Shown here: piece after piece, positions 6,422 to 13,049 of the stretch
Numbering within the stretch: the first letter of the stretch is position 1
Layout of the letters: each line of letters opens with the position of its first letter
Source of the DNA: JAWPMV01 sp038527215
GTDB lineage: Bacteria; Bacteroidota; Bacteroidia; J057
Direction of reading: 5' to 3'
Length of the DNA stretch: 13,049 nucleotides
Assembly (NCBI GenBank): GCA_038527215.1
Contig: JBCBGC010000175.1
Coordinates: 1 to 13,049, forward strand
Notes under the pieces: generated by a model
What the model saw: only the letters and a program-made list of their open reading frames with translations
Databases searched by the model: none
What the model was told of the DNA's origin: nothing
Program-made: the position numbers and the translations under genes

Positions 6422-7180
6422 ATGAGCGTAATTTCTATCGCGAATCATAAAGGAGGCGTAGGTAAAACCACTACCACGGTTAACCTGGGTGCAGCCCTGG
6501 CCAGGATGGGATACAAAGTTCTGCTAATCGACATGGATGCTCAGGCCAATGCGTCTACCTCGCTGGGCTTGAAAAAGCAGGATCAAACCATTTATCAGGT
6601 ATTGGCCTTTCAGGACGATATCAGAAAGATGATTCAGCCGGTGGGAGAAATGGACATTGTTCCTTCCTCCATTCATCTGGCAGGCTTTGAAAAGAACATG
6701 GAGGTGGGGAAAGAATTCATTCTTCAGGAGAGCTTACAGCAGGTGAGAGATCAGTATGACTTCATTCTGATCGATTGTCCCCCGAGTTTGGGCACCCTGA
6801 CGATCTCCGCCCTTACGGCCAGTGATTTCGCGATCATCGCCTTGCAACCAGAGTTTCTTTCTCTCCAGGGTATGACCGAGTTTATTCGCGTTCTGCGTAC
6901 GGTCAAAACCCGGATGAACCAGGAACTGGAATTGCTGGGGATTGTGATTACTCAGTATGATCACCGCAAGGTATTGCACCGGGATATCATGGAGCATGCG
7001 CGCCAGCAATATGGAGAAGTCATGTTCAATACGCCCATCCGGGGAAACATTGCCCTGGCAGAATCTCAGAGTTTAGGGCAACATATTTTCCAATATGACG
7101 AATTCTGTAATGGGGCCGAAGATTACGGCACGCTGGCTGGGGAAGTGGACAACCGCCTGAAAGCGGAAGTCGCTGTTTAA
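6422..7180 (+). CDS. ParA-family ATPase
   Basis: The product has 252 residues and no N-terminal HTH, so it is of the short (Soj / type Ib) class. The deviant Walker A motif KGGVGKTTTT is at residues 10-19, with signature Lys K10 and catalytic Lys K15. The Walker A' motif LLIDMDAQ has D39, and Walker B ILIDCPPS has D118. All residues needed for ATP-sandwich dimerisation are present. Such ATPases bind DNA or membrane non-specifically and position DNA or protein cargo, driven by a partner that stimulates hydrolysis. No ParB/Spo0J gene and no parS-like palindrome is visible. The only close neighbour on the strand is the RHH protein 66 bp downstream, sharing the terminator at 7729-7760, so it is the likely partner. 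Confidence 0.95.
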   Translation: MSVISIANHKGGVGKTTTTVNLGAALARMGYKVLLIDMDAQANASTSLGLKKQDQTIYQVLAFQDDIRKMIQPVGEMDIVPSSIHLAGFEKNMEVGKEFILQESLQQVRDQYDFILIDCPPSLGTLTISALTASDFAIIALQPEFLSLQGMTEFIRVLRTVKTRMNQELELLGIVITQYDHRKVLHRDIMEHARQQYGEVMFNTPIRGNIALAESQSLGQHIFQYDEFCNGAEDYGTLAGEVDNRLKAEVAV

Positions 7181-7246
7181 GAAGCCATCAACTTAAAGGG
7201 ATATATAAGAAAGTATGTAGGGGTTAGATAGGGAAGTTAAACGCAC

Positions 7247-7711
7247 ATGGCGAAGAAATTTTTGGATAGGATAGGAGAAGCATTTGATGATTCCGCACTG
7301 GAGGAAGTGATCCCGGTTCGGAAGCAAACGCCTACGCCCACGCCTCGCCGGAAAAAAAGCTTTCTGGATTCTGTCAACCAACAACAAAATCGGACCAGTC
7401 CGACTCCCAAGCGTAAACCTACGCGCAAAAGCTCCCCGCGTCGGAAGAGCTTCTTGGAAACCATTGAGGATGCCCTGGATTCAGATGCTTTTGATGACAT
7501 TATCCCACCTAACGGGCAGTGGAAGCGGAAGGATCGGGAAAAAGTGCCAAGTCGTAAAGAATTGGACCTGGATGAAACCCGCTTTAGCACCATGATTACC
7601 ACGGAAGTGCTGCAAAGGGCCCGGGAAATCGCCGAGTTAAAAGGGATTCGGATCAAGGACGTGATCAATAAAGCCTTGAAGATTTACATTGAAAAAGAAC
7701 ACGGCAATTAG
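7247..7711 (+). CDS. small basic RHH protein with repeated KxFL motif, likely ParA partner
   Basis: The product has 154 residues. The C-terminal ~43 residues fit a ribbon-helix-helix fold: strand TRFSTMI (111-117), helix about 119-132, turn GIRI (133-136), helix about 137-150. The rest is low-complexity and basic, with Pro/Thr/Arg/Lys linkers. It contains an internal duplication: residues 3-23 align without gaps to 67-87, sharing K-F-L-x-I, A, D, A, I-P positions and ending EEVIP / DDIIP. A third partial copy, KSFLDSV, is at 37-43. I do not recognise a named family. Small RHH proteins with a disordered basic N-terminal tail are the typical partners of short ParA ATPases (ParG, omega), where the tail stimulates ATP hydrolysis. 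That role is inferred from position and architecture. The acidic-hydrophobic repeat could instead bind a cargo protein. Confidence 0.85.
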   Translation: MAKKFLDRIGEAFDDSALEEVIPVRKQTPTPTPRRKKSFLDSVNQQQNRTSPTPKRKPTRKSSPRRKSFLETIEDALDSDAFDDIIPPNGQWKRKDREKVPSRKELDLDETRFSTMITTEVLQRAREIAELKGIRIKDVINKALKIYIEKEHGN

Positions 7712-7728
7712 ACCGTATCTTATAACAT

Positions 7729-7760
7729 AAAACCCCCGGTTGTCCTCAACCGGGGGTTTT
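7729..7760 (+). terminator. strong intrinsic terminator of the parA-RHH operon
   Basis: The 14-bp perfect stem AAAACCCCCGGTTG / CAACCGGGGGTTTT with loop TCCT is followed by a T-rich tract (TCTTTTT). On the minus strand it is followed by a weaker TTTTATGTTAT run, so it may also end transcripts of the convergent gene at 7980-7816. Confidence 0.93.
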
Positions 7761-7815
7761 TCTTTTTGTGTACTTTCTGAGATTTCTGGAGTTAGCTTGG
7801 GAAATTTGTGTAGTC

Positions 7816-7980
7816 CTAAGGACCCATCAGGTAAACCGGATCATCATCCTCCAGCAAGTCTTCCGGGCTTCTTTCGCGGCCTAGACCATGCTTGCGGTAC
7901 TCATGAATGACACCGAACAAAGTAGCAAGGAAAAAGATCGCCCAGAAAAGAACGATAATGAGGTCGAGTACAGTTTCCAT
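7816..7980 (-). CDS. small single-span membrane protein
   Basis: ATG at 7980 opens a 54-codon frame ending in TAG at 7818-7816. The product begins METVLDLIIVLFWAIFFLAT and has one hydrophobic helix (about 5-25), then a basic stretch HEYRKHG, then an acidic tail (SPEDLLEDDDPVYLMGP). The basic-after-helix pattern predicts N-out/C-in topology by the positive-inside rule. The helix, charge segregation and placement between a terminator and a dyad argue that it is real, although it is short. I do not recognise the family. Its length is like that of respiratory-complex accessory subunits or small membrane regulators, but no motif supports either. Confidence 0.7.
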   Translation of the reverse strand: METVLDLIIVLFWAIFFLATLFGVIHEYRKHGLGRERSPEDLLEDDDPVYLMGP

Positions 7981-8013
7981 GAAATCAATAGTTAAATTTC
8001 CCTCATAAAGTAT

Positions 8014-8042
8014 TTGTTGTCTAAAGCCGAAAAAGACAACAA
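8014..8042. promoter_or_regulatory. 9-bp inverted repeat upstream of the small membrane protein
   Basis: TTGTTGTCT (8014-8022) and AGACAACAA (8034-8042) are perfect reverse complements separated by 11 bp. The dyad begins 33 bp before the ATG at 7980. No T-tract follows on either strand, so it is more likely an operator than a terminator. The binding protein is unknown. Confidence 0.45.
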
Positions 8043-8348
8043 TCGGGCCATGATCCTGAATCCTTGTGGTCAGTTAGCCCTCAAGCTTTGCCGGACAGGA
8101 GCCGAATCTGGTCCTGTAGTCTTGATTTCAGCTTTTTTATATAGTACCCTTCCAGACGATTTTCGTCACTTGTCAAATGCCCGAAAGGAATAGGAGAGGG
8201 GAGGAATCCTTGCTTGCCAGGGATGAATTTAGGAAAAACGGGAAAAAACGAAAGTTCGAACTAAGCAGAAGTATTACCTCCCATTTCCCATTTTTAGGGC
8301 TCAGACCTTTTCTTTTGTCCCTGTCGATGGTAAATTCCAGAAAAAAAG
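8043..8348. other. intergenic region before the 3-HAA dioxygenase gene
   Basis: I see no supported gene here. A second dyad, ACAGGA (8095-8100) and TCCTGT (8112-8117), also has an 11-bp spacer. A near-match to the -7 box, TTCTTTTG (8310-8317, one mismatch to TAnnTTTG), lies 31 bp before the ATG at 8349 but has no TTG at -33. Confidence 0.4.
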
Positions 8349-8873
8349 ATGCCCAAGTTTCCCGTTTTATCATTCTCAAAGTGGATCGATGACAACCGTC
8401 ATCTACTCAAACCACCGGTAGGTAACAAAGTCGTATATGAGGAGACGGAGGACTTCATTGTCATGGTAGTGGGAGGTCCTAACCAACGGACGGACTATCA
8501 CTATAATGAAACGGAGGAATTTTTCTACATGCTCGAAGGGAATATGGTGCTCAGAATCCAGGAGGATGGTCAGGCTGTAGATGTACCCATTAAGGAAGGG
8601 GAGATTTTCCTGTTGCCGCCCAAAGTACCCCATTCTCCCCAACGTGAGGCGGGCAGCGTAGGACTGGTGATCGAACGCAAACGCGATAGTTCTCATACGG
8701 ACGGGCTTATGTGGCATTGCCTCAATTGTAATCACCTCCTTTATGAGGAATACTTCCCGCTGCAAAACATCATGACCCAGATGCAAGGCATCTTTAAGAA
8801 GTTTTATGCTTCCGAGGAGGCGCGTACCTGCAAGAATTGTGGGACCGTCATGGCGGCTCCCGAAAAAGCCTAA
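8349..8873 (+). CDS. nbaC: 3-hydroxyanthranilate 3,4-dioxygenase
   Basis: The product has 174 residues, the length of bacterial HAAO. It is a cupin enzyme that opens the ring of 3-hydroxyanthranilate to 2-amino-3-carboxymuconate semialdehyde, the precursor of quinolinate for NAD or of further catabolism in the kynurenine pathway. Catalytic iron ligands are H51, E57 and H95 (RTDYHYNETEEFFY; PPKVPHSPQR). Substrate-binding residues are R47, R99 and E109. The C-terminal rubredoxin-like Fe site of the bacterial enzymes is complete: C124/C127 (HCLNC) and C161/C164 (CKNC). The N-terminal DDNRHLLKPPVGN block is characteristic. No other kynurenine-pathway gene is in the window, so it appears to be transcribed alone, from some promoter in 8043-8348, to the terminator at 8892. 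Cytoplasmic. Confidence 0.97.
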   Translation: MPKFPVLSFSKWIDDNRHLLKPPVGNKVVYEETEDFIVMVVGGPNQRTDYHYNETEEFFYMLEGNMVLRIQEDGQAVDVPIKEGEIFLLPPKVPHSPQREAGSVGLVIERKRDSSHTDGLMWHCLNCNHLLYEEYFPLQNIMTQMQGIFKKFYASEEARTCKNCGTVMAAPEKA

Positions 8874-8891
8874 CCATATTTTTCCTCCCTC

Positions 8892-8930
8892 AACGGGTGT
8901 CAGCGCATGCGCTGACACCCGTTTTGCTTT
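8892..8930 (+). terminator. 32-bp perfect palindrome with T-rich tail, terminator of nbaC
   Basis: Positions 8892-8923 are a perfect even palindrome (arms start AACGGGTGTCAGCGC, centre CATG), 18 bp after the nbaC stop. It is followed by TTGCTTT. A hairpin with a 4-nt CATG loop would have a 14-bp GC-rich stem. The absence of an unpaired loop region is unusual for a simple terminator. Confidence 0.75.
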
Positions 8931-9346
8931 GTGAAGTCGGCATATGTTATGTAAGAAAATTCCAGGCTTTGCACCATTTTGGGGTTTGCAGTACTACGAA
9001 CACCCCTGCATTCTAGCGGATGAGCCTATCATATTGGCTACTCAGGCTCTTTTGTCAAGAATAAATAAAAATCGCCCTTACCTTTAGCTTATGATAAACC
9101 AAGTAAGGTTTGTCTGAAAATCTTAACCAGATTTTCTTAGGAGTTTCCGGAGGGGTTTTTCCTGATCCCATTACCTGTCCTTCCTTCTCGTCCATCGGGA
9201 CTCCTGTATTGCACAAACAATGGCACGCTCAACGTTCGTTGCAGGTCCTTCTGGTGGTCAGCCAGATGGGGATGCTTCGGTATTGTCTGAAATAATCATG
9301 CAGAGACACGCCCTATTTCTGTACCTCCCAAGCGAAGATTAATGCG
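8931..9346. other. intergenic region / probable leader of the T9SS protein gene
   Basis: No convincing gene in 416 bp. Contents: a 6-bp inverted repeat GAGCCT/AGGCTC (9022-9049) followed by TTTTG; a weak promoter-like TACCTTTA (9079-9086) with TTG (9052-9054) 24 bp upstream; the tandem hairpins at 9093-9136; and a second weak box TATTTCTG (9314-9321). The 61-codon frame from TTG at 9110 has no recognisable features. Confidence 0.4.
9093..9136 (+). repeat. two tandem inverted repeats in the leader region
   Basis: First: GATAAACC (9093-9100) pairs with GGTTTGTC (9107-9114), 8 bp with one G-U, loop AAGTAA. Second, one base later: GAAAATC (9116-9122) pairs perfectly with GATTTTC (9130-9136), loop TTAACCA. 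Together they could form two adjacent hairpins in RNA or protein-binding dyads in DNA. Confidence 0.4.
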
Positions 9347-11617
9347 ATGAAAAGATTATCCCTAGTTTTCTTACAGACAGCCTTTTTGCTATTTATATTG
9401 GCTACCCCGCGCCTGATGAAAGCGGAAGGTACCAAAGACCTCATGCCCGATCCTTCACAGACCCAATGCGTAAGCTACGTACAGGGAAATGATGAAAGAG
9501 GGGGCGAAGGTGGCAAAGAAGGTCCTACCTTTGGAGATCCGGCAGACCGCTGGATTTATGTTCATATCGACGATCCTACTACAGAGACCATATACTACGG
9601 CTTCAACAAGTTGGAACCCCTGGGCGAAGCTTTGTATTACATCATTCTCGCGCCTAATGGAGATACCCTGTGCCGGGGACAGGTAGCAGAAGGGGTAGGG
9701 GACCCAGGCTATATTCCAGATGATGGGGTAGCTGCTTACACCGGTCCTAAACAGATCGCGGGCGCTACCTCAAATGGTTACCAGGCCCTGGAGTGTACGC
9801 CGACCATCCCTGGAGACTATGCCATCCTGTTCAATGTGGGGAATCCCCATACCCCGGCAAACCTGACGACCCGCTATTATGTGCATCCCTTTGATGTTAC
9901 GGTGGCGGACGTGAGCAATCCCATCAACTTTGAGCCTGTACAGGGAAGACTGTTTAGCTATCGCTGGACCTTGAATACCAACTCTGGTAGCAATGAGTCT
10001 TGCGCTACTTTTTATACCTGGACCCTGGACAGCATCGTGGTGGCTTTCGACATGAACAACATGCAGCCTTATGGGTATACCGTTTCTTTTAACAGCTATG
10101 GGGTACAGAACACCGGGGACATTGTAGCGGATAGAAAATCAAATAATAATCCTCAATCAGACGTGGAGGAATTTCGGGTCTTTCTGAACGATCCTGATCC
10201 CAATGTCTGGCCTTCTGGTAATCCGGGGACGCTGTCCGTAACCGCAGTGAACGGGTGCGAAACCGCCCTCGATTTTTGTATAGAAGTAAATGTCAATAAA
10301 GGCAGCCAGGTCAATGTGTATTTAGACCTGGATGGCAATGGTGCCTATGATCCGGGAGGAGTAGATGTCTTTTTCCCCTTCAACCAAACCAATGTGGGCA
10401 TTGTATGTATTCCCTGGGATGGGCTGGATGGCTTAGGCAATCCTGTAGCCTCAGGAGCGGTAGGCACCGTGCAGGTCGAATACTTTGCCGGGCTATCTCA
10501 TTATCCACTTTGGGATGGAGAAGCCCACGTCAATGGCTTCAATGCGCAGGTGGTGCGTCCGGCAGGGACGCCCCAGCCCCTGATGTATTTTGACAACTCT
10601 AATATCCCATTAGGTACCGTCAACCTCACCGGCTGCTCCTCGGGCTGTAATACCTGGAATGCCAACGATGGGGATGGCTATATGATCAATACCTGGATTG
10701 CTATTCCTATGGACACCGCCGAAGCTCAGTTTGTGGTAGGAAGCGTTTGTCCCCCCAGTGTGGAGAATGACACCGGTTGTGTGGTGGTCAACAGCAATGT
10801 AGCCCTGATCCTGCCAGTTCTTGACAATGACTCTGACCCTGAAAATAATATCGATACTGCCAGCGTAACCGTCTTTGGATTGGATCCTGCTCATGGTACA
10901 GCCACGGTTGATCTTTCCAACGGGCAGATTTCTTTCCTCCCCGCCAACGGTTTCTCTGGCCAGGCCACCTTTCAATACCAGGTATGTGATGAAAGCATTG
11001 GTTCACCGCTTTGCCGCAACGCGGTGGTATATGTGGATGTGAGCTCCAATTGCGATAATACCAGTGTATTTCCGGTAGAATGGTCGTACGTAGAAGTAGA
11101 GCAAGACGGGGTGGACGGGGTCCTGTACTGGGCTACCCATCGGGAGGTGAATACCGACTATTTCGAAATTCAGCGATCCCTGGATGGACATATCTACCAG
11201 GGCATAGGCGAACAAGCCGCAGCCGGGTATAGCGAAGACGTAGAGACGTATAGCTTTCGGGATGAAGACATCCTGCTGAAAGCTACTTCAAAAGTATATT
11301 ACCGTATCAAACAATCGGACCTGGATGGCAGATATAGCTACAGTGATAAAGTGGTTTTGACCATGGAATCTCTGCAAAACCTGCCCCTCAAACTCCGGGT
11401 CTATCCGAACCCCACAGAGACTATGGTAAATATTGCGGTGTCCGCACAGGCCCGCTTCCGACTGGTATCCACCAGTGGACAAGAGGTGATGAACCTCGAT
11501 CTGACTGACGAGGTCACCTCGATTTCTTTGGCCGGACTGGCCCCTGGAATTTACTTTATCGAAGTAAATGATGGCGAAAAGCAAGCCTATTCTAAGTTAG
11601 TTTTACAGCCAAAGTAA
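9347..11617 (+). CDS. T9SS-exported multidomain surface/secreted protein
   Basis: The product has 756 residues. A Sec signal peptide spans about 1-26 (MKRLSLVFLQTAFLLFILAT). The next ~440 residues are beta-rich and Cys-containing. They include a D-rich putative Ca-binding loop DLDGNGAYDPGGVD (327-340) and a FlgD-Ig-like WDGLDGLGNPVASG (357-370). A cadherin-like/VCBS-type Ig domain follows at about 466-567 (PVLDNDSDPENN, NGFSGQATFQYQVCD), then a fibronectin-like beta domain at about 575-672 (YFEIQRSLDG..YYRIKQSDLDG). The type A T9SS sorting domain is at about 680-756, with RVYPNPTETMVNI, GLAPGIYFIEV and a terminal KLVLQP. The sorting domain directs passage through the outer membrane by the type IX system and cleavage with surface anchoring or release. 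No enzyme motif is seen; adhesion or a matrix role is possible. It stands alone and has its own terminator. Confidence 0.92.
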   Translation: MKRLSLVFLQTAFLLFILATPRLMKAEGTKDLMPDPSQTQCVSYVQGNDERGGEGGKEGPTFGDPADRWIYVHIDDPTTETIYYGFNKLEPLGEALYYIILAPNGDTLCRGQVAEGVGDPGYIPDDGVAAYTGPKQIAGATSNGYQALECTPTIPGDYAILFNVGNPHTPANLTTRYYVHPFDVTVADVSNPINFEPVQGRLFSYRWTLNTNSGSNESCATFYTWTLDSIVVAFDMNNMQPYGYTVSFNSYGVQNTGDIVADRKSNNNPQSDVEEFRVFLNDPDPNVWPSGNPGTLSVTAVNGCETALDFCIEVNVNKGSQVNVYLDLDGNGAYDPGGVDVFFPFNQTNVGIVCIPWDGLDGLGNPVASGAVGTVQVEYFAGLSHYPLWDGEAHVNGFNAQVVRPAGTPQPLMYFDNSNIPLGTVNLTGCSSGCNTWNANDGDGYMINTWIAIPMDTAEAQFVVGSVCPPSVENDTGCVVVNSNVALILPVLDNDSDPENNIDTASVTVFGLDPAHGTATVDLSNGQISFLPANGFSGQATFQYQVCDESIGSPLCRNAVVYVDVSSNCDNTSVFPVEWSYVEVEQDGVDGVLYWATHREVNTDYFEIQRSLDGHIYQGIGEQAAAGYSEDVETYSFRDEDILLKATSKVYYRIKQSDLDGRYSYSDKVVLTMESLQNLPLKLRVYPNPTETMVNIAVSAQARFRLVSTSGQEVMNLDLTDEVTSISLAGLAPGIYFIEVNDGEKQAYSKLVLQPK

Positions 11618-11641
11618 TTTTTTTTCAAACCTACAATCTAG

Positions 11642-11682
11642 CCGCTAAAGATTACCCTTGGGTGATTTTTAGCGGTTTTTTT
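11642..11682 (+). terminator. strong intrinsic terminator of the T9SS protein gene
   Basis: A 15-16-bp stem, CCGCTAAA..ACCC pairing with GGGT..TTTAGCGG with two G-U pairs and a very small loop (CTTG), is followed by seven T. It lies 24 bp after the stop codon. Confidence 0.92.
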
Positions 11683-11868
11683 GGGGGGAGGACGAAATGG
11701 TGAAGGGGTAATAATCCCCGTAATTGAAGGTGAGGTGCCGAAAATAGACAAGGTCATTCGAGATGTCGTTTTTTTTCTTTCACAAACCAGATTATCTCAA
11801 AATTCCGGGTAAGCAGTGTGTAGGTTTCTGGAAAACTGGGTTTGAATATTTTTGAGGGTAAAGTATTT

Positions 11869-11876
11869 TACTTTTG
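11869..11876 (+). promoter_or_regulatory. -7 promoter box of the gene at 11940
   Basis: TACTTTTG is a full match to TAnnTTTG, 63 bp before the ATG. Candidate TTG triplets lie at 11842 (24-bp spacer) and 11852 (14-bp spacer), neither ideal. A small dyad GTAAA/TTTAC (11858-11871) overlaps the box. GGTCT/AGACC (11888-11905) lies at the expected start of the transcript. The stretch 11683-11857 holds nothing else I can identify. Confidence 0.55.
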
Positions 11877-11939
11877 GCGCAATTCTTGGTCTGTTTGGGT
11901 AGACCTAATCACACTATTTAAAACTTCTGACTCGGACGC

Positions 11940-12704
11940 ATGTTGACGAGCAATGCTTCACTGACCCTTGGTCAGGCCGTTCCGTCCCTTGCTACATCCA
12001 AAGACATCTCTCGCCTGACTTACCGGCAGTTGTACATCAGAAAACTGTTCAGCGGGATAAAAAATTTTCGCTACGCCCTGTTTGACCCTATATCCGGGTC
12101 CATGTCTGAAATTGCCAGGGCCACCGCGATTCACCTTTTTGTAGATCAGGCCGATCTGGTAGAATGGAAGGCGATGTGCCGCTATTCTACCTACCTCAAA
12201 AGTGCCAACTACCGGATCCATGCCCATCAGGTTGTATTCTCCCTGCTGTTTTTGGATGAATCCGAACTCAGCCTTCATTTGCATTTCCGGATGAGTCAAA
12301 AGGATTGGGTGATCGGGGAGAAGGAAGTGGTATTGTCAAAAGTGCATATCCTGGAAAACGGGTTGAAATTGGCCCATCCGGTCCACGCTTTCGAATACAT
12401 TTACATTTCTCATTGTATGGACCAGGCACCTATCTCGGAGGAAGTTCAATCTTATTTCCTGGGGCTAAGTCCAGAAACACGACAGGAAATCAGAAAATAT
12501 TTCTGGTATAAATACGCCACAAGTGCTGAAAGCATGGAGATGTTTTTTCAGTCGGTGAAAGATTATCGGGATAAGATTCTCCACGCCTTGGGGAATCATC
12601 CTAAGAATAAAGGCCTTCTGCGGCTCAAAAATGTAGGAACTTACACATGGGATTCTTTAGTGGACCGCCTGAAAGGCACACGCCCTCTGAGGATAAGTCG
12701 TTGA
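11940..12704 (+). CDS. uncharacterised protein, 254 residues
   Basis: I do not recognise this family. The frame is long, its start is 63 bp after a full-match -7 box, and composition is balanced, so I consider it a real gene. The product has no signal peptide and no TM helix, so it is probably cytoplasmic. It is rich in aromatic and His residues and looks mixed alpha/beta to about 150 (HAHQVVFSLLFLDESELSLH). The rest is mostly helical and ends in a basic tail (WDSLVDRLKGTRPLRISR). The block ETRQEIRKYFWYKYATSAES looks like a helical pair but does not match a specific HTH I can name. A later in-frame ATG at 12099 is a possible start, but the earlier one fits the promoter. No terminator is visible before the next gene, 108 bp away. 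Confidence 0.75.
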   Translation: MLTSNASLTLGQAVPSLATSKDISRLTYRQLYIRKLFSGIKNFRYALFDPISGSMSEIARATAIHLFVDQADLVEWKAMCRYSTYLKSANYRIHAHQVVFSLLFLDESELSLHLHFRMSQKDWVIGEKEVVLSKVHILENGLKLAHPVHAFEYIYISHCMDQAPISEEVQSYFLGLSPETRQEIRKYFWYKYATSAESMEMFFQSVKDYRDKILHALGNHPKNKGLLRLKNVGTYTWDSLVDRLKGTRPLRISR

Positions 12705-12812
12705 AAAATAGTTGGTTATGACTTGGTTGTTGCTTTTTGTGGCCTGTTGACAGATAGGATAGAGACAATATGTAGGGAGGTAAGCCTTTTTGCTTCCTAA
12801 AGCATATATAGC

Positions 12813-13049
12813 ATGTTCTATTTCAGGGATTACTGTCGCGTGATTCCTGAGGAGCCTTTATATTTTGCCAAAAATAAACAGGCTCATTACATCCTTTTGA
12901 AGCGACCTCCTCACATTACCATCTTTAGCAAACCCTCTGGTTCTGGTATCCATCCTGCCTATCTGCAGGCCTGGACTATGCTCAGTGGCCAGTTGGTAGA
13001 GCAGGGAGGGGTCTCTACGGTTACGCCTCAACAGAAGGACTCGCCTCAG
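12813..13049 (+). CDS. uncharacterised protein, 5' part only
   Basis: An ATG at 12813 opens a frame with no stop for 79 codons to the window end. It begins MFYFRDYCRVIPEEPLYFAK. There is no signal peptide, TM helix or known motif in the visible part, and I do not recognise it. The 108-bp gap before it holds TTGACA (12746-12751) with TATGTA 18 bp later, and a small bulged hairpin (12778-12798), but no TAnnTTTG box. It may be co-transcribed with the gene at 11940. It is included because the open frame runs to the edge without a stop; the start is uncertain. Confidence 0.55.
   Translation, partial: MFYFRDYCRVIPEEPLYFAKNKQAHYILLKRPPHITIFSKPSGSGIHPAYLQAWTMLSGQLVEQGGVSTVTPQQKDSPQ

Noticed and set aside
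8050..8193. 47-codon plus-strand frame starting MILNPCGQ
   Set aside because: No ribosome site, no recognisable feature and ordinary chance length. The dyad at 8095-8117 lies inside it.
9110..9295. 61-codon frame with a TTG start
   Set aside because: Non-ATG start, no features, and it overlaps the predicted hairpins.
5448..11715. The 13-mer AAGGGGTAATAAT shared near 5448 and 11703
   Set aside because: About one such match is expected by chance in 13 kb, and the two contexts differ (gene end versus intergenic).
1..13049. CRISPR arrays, tRNA or rRNA genes, insertion sequences
   Set aside because: I saw no regularly spaced repeats, no cloverleaf-type sequence, no rRNA signature and no transposase frame or terminal repeats.

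Overview
The window looks like chromosomal DNA of a Bacteroidota bacterium, most likely of the Saprospiria (Lewinella / Haliscomenobacter type). The evidence is a secreted protein with a type IX secretion C-terminal sorting domain, several boxes matching the Bacteroidota -7 promoter consensus TAnnTTTG, mostly weak Shine-Dalgarno sequences, and a class III cyclase with the signal peptide-TPR-coiled coil-TM layout common in that phylum. The assignment is inferred from content; no search was run.

Left part (1-5225): signalling. On the minus strand lie a cyclic-nucleotide-binding protein with a degenerate MinD-like middle domain (2547-1123), an OmpR-type response regulator without an adjacent kinase (1072-368), and an AhpD-like carboxymuconolactone decarboxylase family protein overlapping the regulator by ATGA and cut by the window edge (371-1). 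Divergent from the cyclic-nucleotide-binding gene is a membrane class III cyclase with adenylate-specific residues (2667-4400). The two share a 119-bp promoter region, so the cAMP source and a putative cAMP receptor are head to head. Convergent to the cyclase is a DUF695 + RraB-like gene (5225-4449) whose terminator lies inside the last codons of the cyclase.

Middle (5445-7760): a lipoprotein with an NlpC/P60-like Cys/His core (minus) is divergent from a two-gene plus-strand unit. That unit encodes a ParA ATPase and a small basic protein with three copies of a K-x-F-L-[DE]-x-[IV] motif and a C-terminal ribbon-helix-helix (RHH) domain, closed by a strong terminator. The layout resembles a type Ib partition or positioning cassette. 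Inverted and direct TCAC-containing repeats upstream of parA are candidate binding sites for the RHH protein. This is the most interesting system in the window.

Right part (7816-13049): a 54-residue single-span membrane protein (minus) with a 9-bp dyad upstream; a complete 3-hydroxyanthranilate 3,4-dioxygenase (plus) ending in a perfect 32-bp palindrome/terminator; a 417-bp gap with two tandem hairpins; a 756-residue T9SS-exported protein with a strong terminator; and two unrecognised genes, the second running off the end.
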